Positions 9,965 through 19,356 of a stretch of 64,000 bases of DNA are shown piece by piece; positions within the stretch are counted from its first letter, which is position 1; the number at the start of each line of letters is the position of its first letter. The translations under genes were made by a program, and so were the position numbers. The notes beneath the pieces are model-generated. The model was not told the origin of the DNA, searched no databases, and saw only the letters and a list, made by a program, of their open reading frames with translations. The stretch comes from Gigaspora margarita (taxonomy: Eukaryota > Glomeromycota > Glomeromycetes > Diversisporales > Gigasporaceae): assembly GCA_009809945.1 (NCBI GenBank), contig WTPW01000081.1, forward strand, positions 520,084 to 584,083. The letters run 5' to 3'.

Positions 9965-11302
9965 TAGGGCTGTTAATCGGTCCGTCCGGTCCGTCCCGGT
10001 TAAAAGACCGCACGGTCTTTTAAAAAACCGGACCGGACGCGGTCCGGGACCGAAATAGGACCGAATAGAGCTAGACCGGACGGACCGATGATCAATATTA
10101 CTTTTTTGATATAACGGTGAAATGTTTGTCAGTATAAAGAATTACAATAAGCTTTTCAAATTAATAATATTTGCTTATATGATATTAATACGTTTGATAA
10201 TTTTTAGTTATACATAAATTATGGATTAGAAAATAATATAGTCATTTAATTAACTTGTAAATATGAACATTATAGTTAAAATCAGTTCCTTTGCAGGGAC
10301 AATCACGCACGAATAGCACGTACATACGTAAAAAAGTCATACCAAACCGGTTCAACATAAAAAGCAAATCCGGAACATCGCATTCCACAACGCCATGTGA
10401 AAACACAACCAATCAAAGAACCGTATTTGCTCACACCATTTCACTCTTCAGATAACCATGCACTTCGTTGCACTCCGCTCCTGGTAACTTCGTTGCACTC
10501 CGCTCCTGGTATTCGTTGCACTCCGCTCCTGGTACAGGTAAATCTGGAAACAAATTAGGGGAAAAAGCGATACATATAAATGCATAAATGAGAAGCCCCA
10601 TGTGCAAATTAGGAAAAAAATCGAGCCACATATGGGTTGAAAAGCCCATACGCAATTTCTAATTATATATATACGTATTATAAATGCGATAGCAATTAGT
10701 TATAGTTACATTCTGTATAAAAAACCAGTTTATAAAAATTAAATATAGAATAAGCAAATCATATGACATATTTAAAAAAGAAACATCCAATCAAAAGCAC
10801 GGATTTGTACAGAAACACTTCACACGCCGCTTAACCATGCACTCCGTTCCTGGTATTTTAGTCGAATGCAAATTATAATTTTTATCATTAAAAATTCTCG
10901 GCTAAATTAATCATTAGCTTGTTTCAAACTTGTGTTCCAAAATAATGCCCATAGGCGTTATTTCGCACAAATACAATGCAAAGTGTAAATCAACTGATCA
11001 CGCCATTGCTGTCATTAATAAATTTCTCTATTTTATTAACATTAACAACAGCCCGTTCACATTATGCATTAAACGTGGTTTAATCTTGTTTAACAAACTA
11101 GGGGGTTTGTAATTGAATTTTAACCAAAAACAACATTTTATAGTTGTTTCAAATGTGTATTATCAAGATAATATTTAGTTTATTTGATATTTACTATTAG
11201 GACCGACGGTCCTTTCGGTCCGTCCTAAAAAGGACTGGACCGGCCCGGTCCCTGGACGGACCGAAGGACCGTCGGTCCGGACCGGACCGATTAACAGCCC
11301 TA
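9965..11302. mobile_element. Non-autonomous hAT element, 1338 bp, in a kinase intron
   Basis: TIRs TAGGGCTGTTAATCGGTCCG and its inverse (ending 11302) are flanked by an exact 8-bp repeat GTATTAAT at 9957-9964 and 11303-11310. The subterminal parts are unusually G+C-rich, with many GGACCG/CGGTCC motifs on both sides. No transposase is seen. An 8-bp duplication and these ends fit hAT. The insertion lies in the intron between the two kinase exons of C, in the direction-neutral middle, so splicing could survive. Confidence 0.9.
10455..10533. repeat. Three tandem units of GTTGCACTCCGCTCCTGG
   Basis: About three near-identical 23-27 bp units (core CGTTGCACTCCGCTCCTGGT) lie inside the hAT element. 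A related unit (CATGCACTCCGTTCCTGGTA) occurs near 10836. On the minus strand they would encode PGAECNE repeats, but no real gene is supported. Confidence 0.8.
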
Positions 11303-11325
11303 GTATTAATAATAATATAACTTAC

Positions 11326-11701
11326 TTCATTGAAAAAAACAGATGAACTTCCTTTAAAACTAGCTATGTACTTGAGTGCAACAATGCTACGTGGTTTGCG
11401 AGATCTCATGCAATTACCCCGATTATTATCAATTTTTCGTATGCCGTCTAACCATGTTGCAGAGCATACAGTTCCATATCCTCCTTTACCGATTTTTTTC
11501 AAATCACGAAATCTATCAAATGGAATCCACTCAATCATATTTTCATATCTAGTAGTTTTAATTTGAAATTTTTTCATGTAATTATCAATATCCATATTTC
11601 CACTTGTCCACTGTGTTGCTATGTCAGGATCGCATGTCTGACACCACGCTGTATGTGTGTTATCTTCATTGCAATGTGCACATTTACCGTAAAAAGGATA
11701 C
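11326..11701 (-). CDS. Paralogue C Zn-ribbon/N-lobe exon
   Basis: The frame follows from the linker: YPFYGKCAHCNEDNTHTAWC, QTCDPDIATQWTSGN, YENMIEWIPFDRFRDLKKIG, KGGYGTVCSATWLDGIRKI and SIVALKYIASFKG, ending FFNE at a GTAAGT donor (11325). It holds the CxxC...CxxC ribbon, glycine loop GKGGYG and strand-3 Lys of VALK. No lesion is seen. Confidence 0.85.
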
Positions 11702-11790
11702 CTTTATAATTGTCAATTGCATTATATTTTGCATATTAGTTGTTTATATTACTTATTTTTTTAATTTTAATGCGAATATTTTACACTCAC

Positions 11791-12927
11791 CGACTAAATT
11801 GCATGTACCATTAGTAGTAATATTGCTCAACGAATAAGCATATATTTTGAATTACTTCTTTTAAATACTTCGGTTAATAGTATTGGTTCTTTATACTCAC
11901 TCACTGAATTAATGTGAAAAAATAAGCATTAATAAACTTAAATCGTATATTTAAATGGGGGCCGGACAAAATCCCGACGAACAAAATCCCGAAAAATCAG
12001 AATCCCGAAAATTAGCCCGAATTAGGTTAGCGTTATCTTAAAGATATTAATTTCGATTAATTTTTTTCCAGGATTTCATTCTTCGGGATTATGTTTTCGT
12101 GATTTTGAACCAACCTTATTTAAATACTTTTTAATTAATGTTCCTACTCACAGGCTAAATTAAGATAAGTAAATACAGTATTAATAAGATTATCCTATAT
12201 TCCAGAATTAATTTTGTTATTTTTACTTACTAACTAAATTAATAAACTCAATTCATAAATAGCTGGTTTAAATTCTTTAATTTATAATTGTTCTTTATAC
12301 TTACTAACTAATTAATATAAGAATAAATTAAATACGATCTATAAATTTGAATAGCTTATTATTGATTAAACTTTTATACTTACTCACTAAATTATAATAT
12401 ATAATATAAATTAATATACTCCTCATGATTGAATACTATAATATATTTAATATATATTCTAGTACTCTAATAATTAAATATTTATTATACGTACCAACTA
12501 AATGAAGCAAATAAATAAAATTGAATGTTTGAACTGACGAGCATATTTTATAGAAAATACGTATATTAATATTACTCACAGTCTAAATTTATACAGATAA
12601 AATAAAATTATTAAGAATATTGCATAATGATAAATATTCTTATAATTTAAATAAATGTTTTTATTTAATTCTTACAGACTAATGAGAATAAATAAATTGA
12701 TTATGAACACGAATAGCTTATTTTATATACATAACAATAAAAGTTCCTTTATACTTACTCACTAAATTAATAATATACAAATATTAATGATTTAAATAAA
12801 TACATAGATTAACGATTGTTCTTTCTACTTACGGACTAAATCAACATGAACAAAAAGATTTAAATATAAATATTATAAACATTTTTAATAATATTATTTT
12901 ATTTGTTGTTATTATTATACTTACTCC
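11791..12927 (-). other. Array of 12 single-codon exons between 13 introns, paralogue C
   Basis: Minus-strand 3-nt blocks bounded by AG and GT. In transcript order: GGA 12925-12927, TCC 12833-12835, TGA 12759-12761, TCT 12676-12678, ACT 12580-12582, TTG 12495-12497, TGA 12384-12386, TTA 12305-12307, TTA 12231-12233, CCT 12152-12154, TGA 11901-11903, TCG 11791-11793. The introns are 64, 89, 71, 80, 93, 82, 108, 76, 71, 76, 248 (holding a 160-bp MITE), 107 and 89 bp. Donors are GTAAGTATAA-like, acceptors TTAATTTAG-like. The Sel1 exon ends ...CTT CAA AA, so blocks are read across codon boundaries: K-DPDLLCDYYLD-R, then YPFYGKC, with no stop. Confidence 0.7.
11957..12116. mobile_element. 160-bp MITE in a microexon-array intron of C
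   Basis: Inverted ends rich in AAAATCCCG (left CCGGACAAAATCCCGACGAA) are flanked by TATTTAAAT at 11948-11956 and 12117-12125. Paralogue A has the empty site (ATTTTAAATGCTTTGTTAAT near 4545). The 9-bp duplication fits a Mutator-like MITE. It explains the single long intron of the array. Confidence 0.85.
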
Positions 12928-12991
12928 CTAAAAAATTATATTTAGATTTTATATTTAAACTAAAAAACTCAATGTAAATGTAATGACTTAC

Positions 12992-13398
12992 TTTTGAAGC
13001 CAATCTTCGAATTTTCTATAATCCTTTTCTACACCAACTCCGTATCTGTAACAAATGGCTGTTTTATAAATCGCCATATAATTACCTGCCTTAGCAGACT
13101 TCAGATAATATTCAAACGCTTTGCGCTTATCTATTTCTACTCCAATTCCTAAATAATAACAATAACCAACTTGATACATTCCGTCAGAATGATTCATATC
13201 TGCAGATTTTTGATAAAATGTGAATGCCTTGTTTTCATCCTTTTCAATTCCAATTCCATATTCGTAACAATATCCAAGCCAGTAAGTTCCATTAGGTTCT
13301 CCTTTTTTTGCTGATTTTTGGCAATCTGCAAAACTTAATTCGTCAAAGTTGCTAGCAAGCTTGTTAATTTCATCCGATGACTGTTTTTTAGTAGACAT
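12992..13398 (-). CDS. Paralogue C first exon: Sel1 repeats
   Basis: The ATG at 13398 opens MSTKKQSSDEINKLASNFDE, followed by three Sel1 repeats (about residues 30-60, 65-97 and 101-133) with the usual A/G-x-x-YxLGxxYxxGxGV spacing, for example TYWLGYCYEYGIGIEKDENK. It ends DWLQ plus two bases at a GTAAGT donor (12991). In many Rhizophagus kinases Sel1 repeats follow the kinase; here they come first. Upstream (13399-13530) no clear promoter motif is recognised. Confidence 0.85.
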
Positions 13399-13530
13399 TT
13401 TAAATGCAAAGCAGCAAAAAAATTTAAGATTTTTAATTGATATTTTAGATGCAAAATATTAAAAAATATTTAAAAATTCAGAAGCAATAGAAAATTTTCT
13501 TTGAGTAAGAAAATTTTATTGAAATTTTAT

Positions 13531-14304
13531 TAGGCCACGCAAAGTTAATTTTTCGTTTTGCATAACCCGCTGTTATGCTTAATTCGTACCTTAGTGTAAA
13601 TCGGGTCTAGACTTTTTAGGAAGTGTTAAGTCTGAATCTATAAGTTTCCTAATATTGTCATACTATATATTAATTACTATATTTAGTCATTTATCCGATT
13701 ATATTATAATTACCTTAACCTCAGACGGGTTAATGTTCGGGTGGCGATAGTTTTGTCGGAGGACAATGTCATTGAGAAAGATCATACGATGTTTCTTCAG
13801 TGACACCTACACATGTATATAAATGCTAGCCCCCCCCCCCATGTTAGAGTAGAAGATGTATGCCCTTTGAACCCTTCTCCTAATAAAAGAGATTTCTCAC
13901 AAATCGTCCCCCACTAGTAAATGGCTTGTCTTAATGCGCATTTACCATGAATATATGATAATCGTCAGAATCTTGAGTTTCATCTCGATAACCAGTGTCG
14001 CCTATAAAGTGTGACCATGATTTCAAATCCAACTTTTATTTTCGTTTACTATCCGAGTAGCTTTAACCGGCGGGTCTGATATCTCCCAACCGATAGTAAC
14101 ACCGCCGATCCAATTTTTCCAAAAAATTTTTTTTTTTTTTAAATTCCTATTGTGCCAATTATTCCATTTTTGCCATTTAATTGTTTCTCCGGTGTAACCC
14201 GATGCTGACCTTAATTTTCCGTAATTACCCGATAGGCCCGATAAAAAAAAGACTGATTTCATGTTATGCTAACAGAAGAATTAACTTTGCGTAACCTTAG
14301 ATGT
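13531..14304. mobile_element. TIR element, about 770 bp
   Basis: Inverted ends of about 38 bp (left GGCCACGCAAAGTTAATTTT, right, reversed, GGTTACGCAAAGTTAATTCT, each followed by GCATAAC). No clear target repeat. A C-run lies at about 13831-13842. The minus-strand frame 14262-14023 shows no known domain. A direct copy of the left end (GGCCACGTAAAGTTA) restarts at about 14321, so a second, decayed copy may follow. Confidence 0.55.
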
Positions 14305-15090
14305 GAACATGAATTAATTTAGGCCACGTAAAGTTATTTTAAAAAAAAAAAATCCGACCCGCTGACCGGAATTTTGAATCACCAGGTTATCCTAAATTGC
14401 CATACCCTAAAAAGTATTTCTGCATACCTCCTAGTCACAAATAAGTATATATGGGAGTTTGGGCTTGCATTTGCATGCCTTCAAATACTTTCTTATTTCA
14501 TCCAATTTCAATACAATCTAGCTCATAGCTAATACAGTACAATAAAGTTATTGCTAGTGAAATTATGAATTTATAAGAATCAAAAAATAATAAAAACCTT
14601 TAAATAAATGGTCTTAAGGTTCATTTAAGAATGTCCAAAGTTGGTTACTTTTGATGATTTAAGCATGTGTAAATTAATTCTTTGGCAGATATGAGAAAAA
14701 AATTTTAATATACATCTACCATAATAAGTAAAAAAAACTTACACAAATTTGCTAGAGAACTATATATACTAAATTCTAACCTAATATTTTGATACACAAA
14801 AATTATATAGCTCACTGCATTTGCTGATGCATTTCTTGTTAAGATTTACAGCAGCTTTCTTATAATAAAGCTAATTAAATTTTTTTTAGCATAAGAAAAA
14901 TAAAACTAATTCCAAACCTTTACTCATAAATTCTTCAAACCATGTAGAATACTAAAAGTTCTTGAATCGTCTAATCAGTTACTCATAATTTGCATAACAG
15001 TGTCATGCAGCTACCTTATTTATATTTAAAATGTAGTAGTTTTATATACTAATTATATGACTAGGTCATAATTGGTCATAAAAATAAGTC
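14305..15090. other. No gene seen
   Basis: Apart from the element end near 14321-14400, this is A/T-rich sequence with no coding frame or repeat structure that I can name. Confidence 0.4.
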
Positions 15091-15102
15091 ATAATTTATA
15101 TA

Positions 15103-15755
15103 CCGTATTACCGCGAAATAACGCGCACCTGCGCGATGATTCGATCACCTGCGCGCTATTTTGAGTGCGCGCATGTGCGTTATTTTGAGGTAACCTGATT
15201 TTTTATCCTGTACCGACGCTGAAAATCTAAACCTTAATATATATATATATATATATATAGGAACAATTACCCTATTGTTGAACTTCTACGTAGCGATAGT
15301 AAAAAGCGAATTATTTATTTTTTAAAACCTGCACATATATAAAGTATCGCCTGTAGATTTATGATCTTATTTTTCTTTGTTCTTTGTCATCATTACACAG
15401 CACTCTAATGCCATTATAGTTCTAACTTTAAAAAGGATGTGCAGTTTATTATCAAAAATTATATTCCAGTATTAAATCAAAAAGAATGGTCGTAACAATT
15501 TATTATCCTGCTAGAATAAGGGTAGCGCTAATTGAACATTTAATGATAGTTATTCTTGAAGCAATTAAAGCTAAAAAGAATAAATATGAAGCATTCGTTG
15601 AACACCTTTGTTATGCATTCGATTAAATAGTATTCAATATATGGTGCGCGCTATTTCGGGACGCGCATGGGCGTTATTTCGAAATCAAGTATGCTATTTT
15701 TAGGAGATGCGATTTTCAAAATAACGCCCATGATCGTTATTTCGCGGTAATACGG
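15103..15755. mobile_element. TA-flanked TIR element (Tc1/mariner-like MITE), 653 bp
   Basis: Perfect 21-bp TIRs beginning CCGTATTACCGCGAAATAAC, each flanked by TA. Inside, CGTTATTTCG/GCGCGC motifs recur near both ends, making CpG-rich subterminal regions in an A/T-rich host. No full transposase. It splits an older repeat rich in ATGACCA/TGGTCAT (about 15050-16010). Confidence 0.8.
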
Positions 15756-15756
15756 T

Positions 15757-16030
15757 AACCAAAACTTATATGAATATCATTATATGACCATTATTGACTA
15801 GTGGTCATTTAAAAAATATAATATGACCACATTTTTGGCCAACACTGGCCTGCAGTGATCTGAAGTAATCTGCATCTCAGGATTTTCTTGACATAAGATT
15901 CTAGGTTTGATTCTCAAAATGCACTCTGAATGCAGGGATAGTAAATAACCTGGTCACATACTCAAACTTTAAATGACCAAGTCATTTGAATAAATAATCA
16001 GGCCATTTGGGTCATTTGCATATGAAGTAA
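15757..16030. repeat. Decayed TGGTCAT-rich dispersed repeat
   Basis: Multiple TGACCA/TGGTCA words. The part at 15840-15970 (CTGCATCTCAGGATTTTCTT, then TGGTCACATACTC) resembles 41440-41520 and the inverse of 21890-21960, so it belongs to the same dispersed family. Confidence 0.5.
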
Positions 16031-16083
16031 TTTTAGGTCAAATAGCTAATATAAAAAGATATCAAATACTGTAATTTCACTAG

Positions 16084-16608
16084 TCGATGATTGTAGCTAC
16101 ACATAAAAGTCAAAATTTTACTAAATTAATTAATAGTAAATTCTATTTTGACCAGGGTTAAAGTGACCCCCTTAGAATTTAATGCTATTGTGGGCTGGAA
16201 TTATATTAATAATATCCAGAATTATGTTAATGCCAGCTAGGGCTTTTTACGATAAAAACACAGCTATCGTTATATAATTCTGGCCCAAACTAACTCTAAA
16301 TTCTAAGAGAGGGTCATTTTGACCCGGGTCAAAATAGAATTTCACTTAATTAATATTTATATCTTAAATAAAGTTGTTTAGAAGAACAAATTGCATTTAT
16401 TTTAAATTTTTATTGAATCATTTTGTTTTAAATTTATGCAAAAAATTTTTAATTTTTCATATAACTATTAAAATGCAAAAATGACTTAATAAGAAGTTAT
16501 CCAAATTTTCGGAATATATAAATTTGTTCTTCTGAACAAACTTATTTAAAAAAATATATTAATTAACTTAGTAAAATTTTGACTTTTATATGTAACTACA
16601 ATTATCGA
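16084..16608. repeat. Foldback element with arms of about 95 bp
   Basis: The left arm (16084-16135, continuing 16356-16400) is inverted relative to about 16515-16608. Shared words are AAAAGTCAAAATTTTACTAA and AGAAGAACAAATT. The left arm is interrupted by the MITE at 16136-16345. Confidence 0.75.
16136..16345. mobile_element. 210-bp MITE nested in the foldback arm
   Basis: Ends GTAAATTCTATTTTGACC and, reversed, GTGAAATTCTATTTTGACC, with GGGTCA/TGACCC repeated inside. Exact flanking repeat TTAATTAATA at 16126-16135 and 16346-16355. A 9-10 bp duplication suggests a Mutator-like MITE. Confidence 0.85.
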
Positions 16609-16766
16609 TCATATTTTTTTTTTGTCTAAAAATTACTTTGATTGGTTGAAAGAATTAGATTATCAACATCTTTNAATAGTAATAGCTGTAGCTTGTTATA
16701 TAATAAAACTAATTAAAGAAGGAATTATTGAGATATATCAGTCAGCCAATATGTCACATGAAAATT

Positions 16767-17272
16767 TTTTACATATAAAATTTATAAAAAAAACATATAA
16801 AATTACTATAAGCTTTGATTTCATGATGTTTCTTCCCCTACATATTAACTTAAAATTAAATTTTTCGGAAATATAGAACAAGGGGAAAAGGAAAAATTGA
16901 GCTTAAAAATTGGATTAAAAGTTCGCGTAAGTTCAATCAAGAAAAATGATAAATTTTAACTTTAGTACATAGATAACCCACTTTTCTTACAAGGTAACCT
17001 ACTTCCGTCGCCTAAGTAAAGTTGTTCAGAACATGTTTTTACATATGCTTCTTATTTTAAAATTGGCAAATATTTGTTTTTAGCAAAGTTACATTTTTGT
17101 TTTGTGCAAAAATGGCAAAATTTTAATCTGATTTTTAAGCTCAATTTTTTCTTCACCCCTTGTTCTATATTCCCGAAAATTTTGATTTTAAGTTAATATA
17201 TAGGGGAAGAAACATCATGAAATCAAAGCTTATAGTAATTTTATATGTTTTTTTTTATAAATTTATATATAA
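16767..17272. repeat. Foldback element with arms of about 150 bp
   Basis: 16767-16922 and 17121-17272 are about 90% identical inverted copies (for example AAGCTTTGATTTCATGATGT and ATATAGAACAAGGGG on the left). The 200-bp centre shows no gene. Its right edge borders the overlapping-frame cluster at 17.3 kb. Confidence 0.8.
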
Positions 17273-17299
17273 CAAAAAACTTAGTCATAAATAGTGTGA

Positions 17300-18663
17300 C
17301 AAATCGGTTAACTGATATACAATTAAACTAGCAAAAGACCAGACTAGGAAAATTAATAAGTTTAGAAGAACTCAGGCAATTTAGATTTAATTGAAAACCA
17401 GATAATAGACCACAGAAAGATAAAAGCAAGTGGTACGATAGAACTAAAGAAATTTTAGAACAAAGAACACCTAAAGAAATATCAGACAATATTTGAAAAA
17501 CAATAAGTGATCTCATTGATAGAATAAACCCAACAAACAATTCAAGTCTTGGAGCAATCCTTCTAACCTTAGAAGGAGCCAGAGGAATAGGAAATCATTT
17601 TCACTTCTAAAATTTAGAACACGATCTAGAAAGACCAAAAAGAATACCACCGCATATCATCACAAAAGTAGAAAAAGGAAATCCAACCCTTAGAGGACGA
17701 GCACTCCTAAAAGAGTATGAAAAACAAAGAGATATATATAACAAATTCCTAGAAAATACACAAGTACAACTATCAGGAATAAAAAAAAAAATAATACTAG
17801 AACTACCAGAATTCTGTAAAATAGTAGAAGAAGAAACTGATAGTGAATCAGAAAATGAGGAAAACGAAAATCAAGAGCAAGTAGATAGAAGAACAGTATC
17901 CTACAAAGATTATGACCACCAATTTACAATCCTACCTTGGAACTTCAAAAACCAGATATTACATCATTTGGAAGCAATTGATAATATCTTATACTGTGAA
18001 GGAGCACAGAACGCATATTTATTTGAAGAAAAAGAACACTATGGATCTTTACAGTCGGAAGTAAAAAGACTTCAATTAGAAAAAGAGGCCCAAGAAAGAA
18101 ACCTTTTAAGAATAGAAAAAATAGAGCAAAGACTAAATGAATTAATTGAAAAACCCTTTGAATATACAAAAGAAAGAAGGAATTTAATTTAAATAAATAT
18201 AAAAAAAGACTCCCTTATAGAAGAATTAAAAGAAGAATATTTTACAAGGACTAGCAAGAAAATAGAAGAATTTGGATACTATACAGGATCTACTGAAAAG
18301 AAAATAAAAGAACCAGAATATTTAGAACACAATCAGCTATATTTTAAATTAGAATACCTAAATAGAATAACAATTAACAATTTAGGAGAATATATTATCA
18401 AGAGAAAAGAAACTCAAAATATAAAAGAAGAAATAAATATTTATAACTATTATACAGACGACCACTGCTAGGAAAAATTAAATTTAGCACAAGATATCCA
18501 TAAATTAACAGAACAAATTGAAGAACCACATTTAGAATCAGAAATAGGAGTAGCAACTGCGAATATCAGATACGCAAACTTAATAAAAAGAATAATCCTA
18601 AGCATTAAAAGAGCCAAAATACTTGAAGATATCACAAACGAAAAGAACATATGGTTAAACTAG
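17300..18663 (+). pseudogene. Large charged frame of the overlapping cluster, broken
   Basis: A single plus-strand frame keeps protein-like composition for about 1.35 kb but is broken, with about five interruptions. Stretches include a helical E/K/R-rich N-terminal part, GRALLKEYEKQRDIYNKFLE, an acidic S/D/E run (DSESENEENENQ) and coiled-coil-like LQLEKEAQERN. No domain is recognised. It has no introns and is followed directly by an overlapping run of small frames. Whether it comes from a virus, plasmid or bacterium is unknown; I treat it as a fossil. Confidence 0.5.
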
Positions 18664-18812
18664 ACCTAGGAGATATAGCACAATACGATACAATAATATT
18701 AATAGCATTTATATTACTGTGCATATTACTAATATTAACACCCGTATTATTAATCTATTGGATAAAAACAAATCCATATAAGGACCTAAATGAGCTACAA
18801 CTCAAGACCTAA
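18651..18812 (+). CDS. 53-residue single-span membrane peptide
   Basis: ATG 18651 to TAA 18812. It reads MVKLDLGDIAQYDT, then a hydrophobic span at about residues 14-38 (ILIAFILLCILLILTPVLL), then WIKTNPYKDLNELQLKT. It overlaps the broken upstream frame by about 13 nt and the next gene by 23 nt. A small one-span protein in an overlapping gene run recalls holin-like or viral accessory peptides, but no family is identified. It is short, so chance cannot be excluded. Confidence 0.45.
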   Translation: MVKLDLGDIAQYDTIILIAFILLCILLILTPVLLIYWIKTNPYKDLNELQLKT

Positions 18813-19356
18813 TAACAACCAATATCCTTACAGACCAAGTGTTAGGAGAATCACATTAAAATTAGAATATATAAAACCAAAAGAACTATTTGAACAATAT
18901 TATACATTCTATACAAAACCAGAAGACTTAGGAGAAACAAAATACATAAAAAGGAACAAAAAGAAAGAAACAATAGAATCCCTCAAAATCTCTTTAAAAG
19001 AATTAAAGTCAAAATTAGAAGAAAAATTATTTCCACTAGCATTAAAATACGAAGCAAGGAATAAAGAATCCCTCAATATTTATAACAGCTATAAAAATAA
19101 AGAATATTGTGAAATCACTGAAAGAATTAAAGGAATAATATTAGTATTAAACTATCCTGACAGATTAGGGTTCCAGACAAAAGAACAAATTCTAAAAGAA
19201 AAACAAGAACGGTTACAAATAGCATACATTAGGAATTTAGAAGAACTTTATGAAAAACAAACAGAAATCTGGATAAACGATAAATACTGCATAGTAGAAA
19301 CCTTTGATGAGCTAAAAGAACATCATGAGCAATATTGGGAACGACAAGTTATTTGA
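18790..19356 (+). CDS. 188-residue charged protein of unknown function
   Basis: Starts MSYNSRPNNNQYPYRPSVRR, then K/E-rich helices (SLKISLKELKSKLEEKL; KEKQERLQIAYIRNLEELYE). An AAGGA sequence lies 6 bases before the ATG, like a bacterial ribosome-binding site, which is odd in fungal DNA. It is intronless, overlaps the membrane peptide by 23 nt at its start and the Nudix gene by 32 nt at its end. No homologue is recognised. The intact length and coding-type composition support a real gene. Confidence 0.6.
   Translation: MSYNSRPNNNQYPYRPSVRRITLKLEYIKPKELFEQYYTFYTKPEDLGETKYIKRNKKKETIESLKISLKELKSKLEEKLFPLALKYEARNKESLNIYNSYKNKEYCEITERIKGIILVLNYPDRLGFQTKEQILKEKQERLQIAYIRNLEELYEKQTEIWINDKYCIVETFDELKEHHEQYWERQVI

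Larger units (their letters stand above)
8982..13398 (-). pseudogene. Sel1/kinase paralogue C (most complete copy)
   Basis: Transcript order: Sel1 exon with ATG (13398-12992), twelve 3-nt exons (12927-11791), Zn-ribbon/N-lobe exon (11701-11326), an intron swollen by a hAT element, C-lobe exon (9904-9122), an 84-bp intron (9121-9038) and a possible last exon 9037-8982 ending SIFHI. The only coding lesion seen is one missing base near 9520, between APEI and SGKEQF, compared with B. It could be real or a sequence error, so the gene may be live. It is the reference for judging insertions in A and B. Confidence 0.75.

Noticed and set aside
14023-14262. Minus-strand W/N-rich frame as a gene
   Set aside because: It lies within a TIR element, with no domain and a poly-K stretch from an A-run.
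17328-18650. Minus-strand hydrophobic frames opposite the 17-20 kb cluster
   Set aside because: Leucine/phenylalanine-rich antisense shadows of the K/E-rich plus-strand frames.
17300-18663. Idea that the broken frame is simply read with a Mollicute/mitochondrial genetic code
   Set aside because: Reassigning TGA would remove only part of the interruptions, since other stop codons also occur; decay explains it better.
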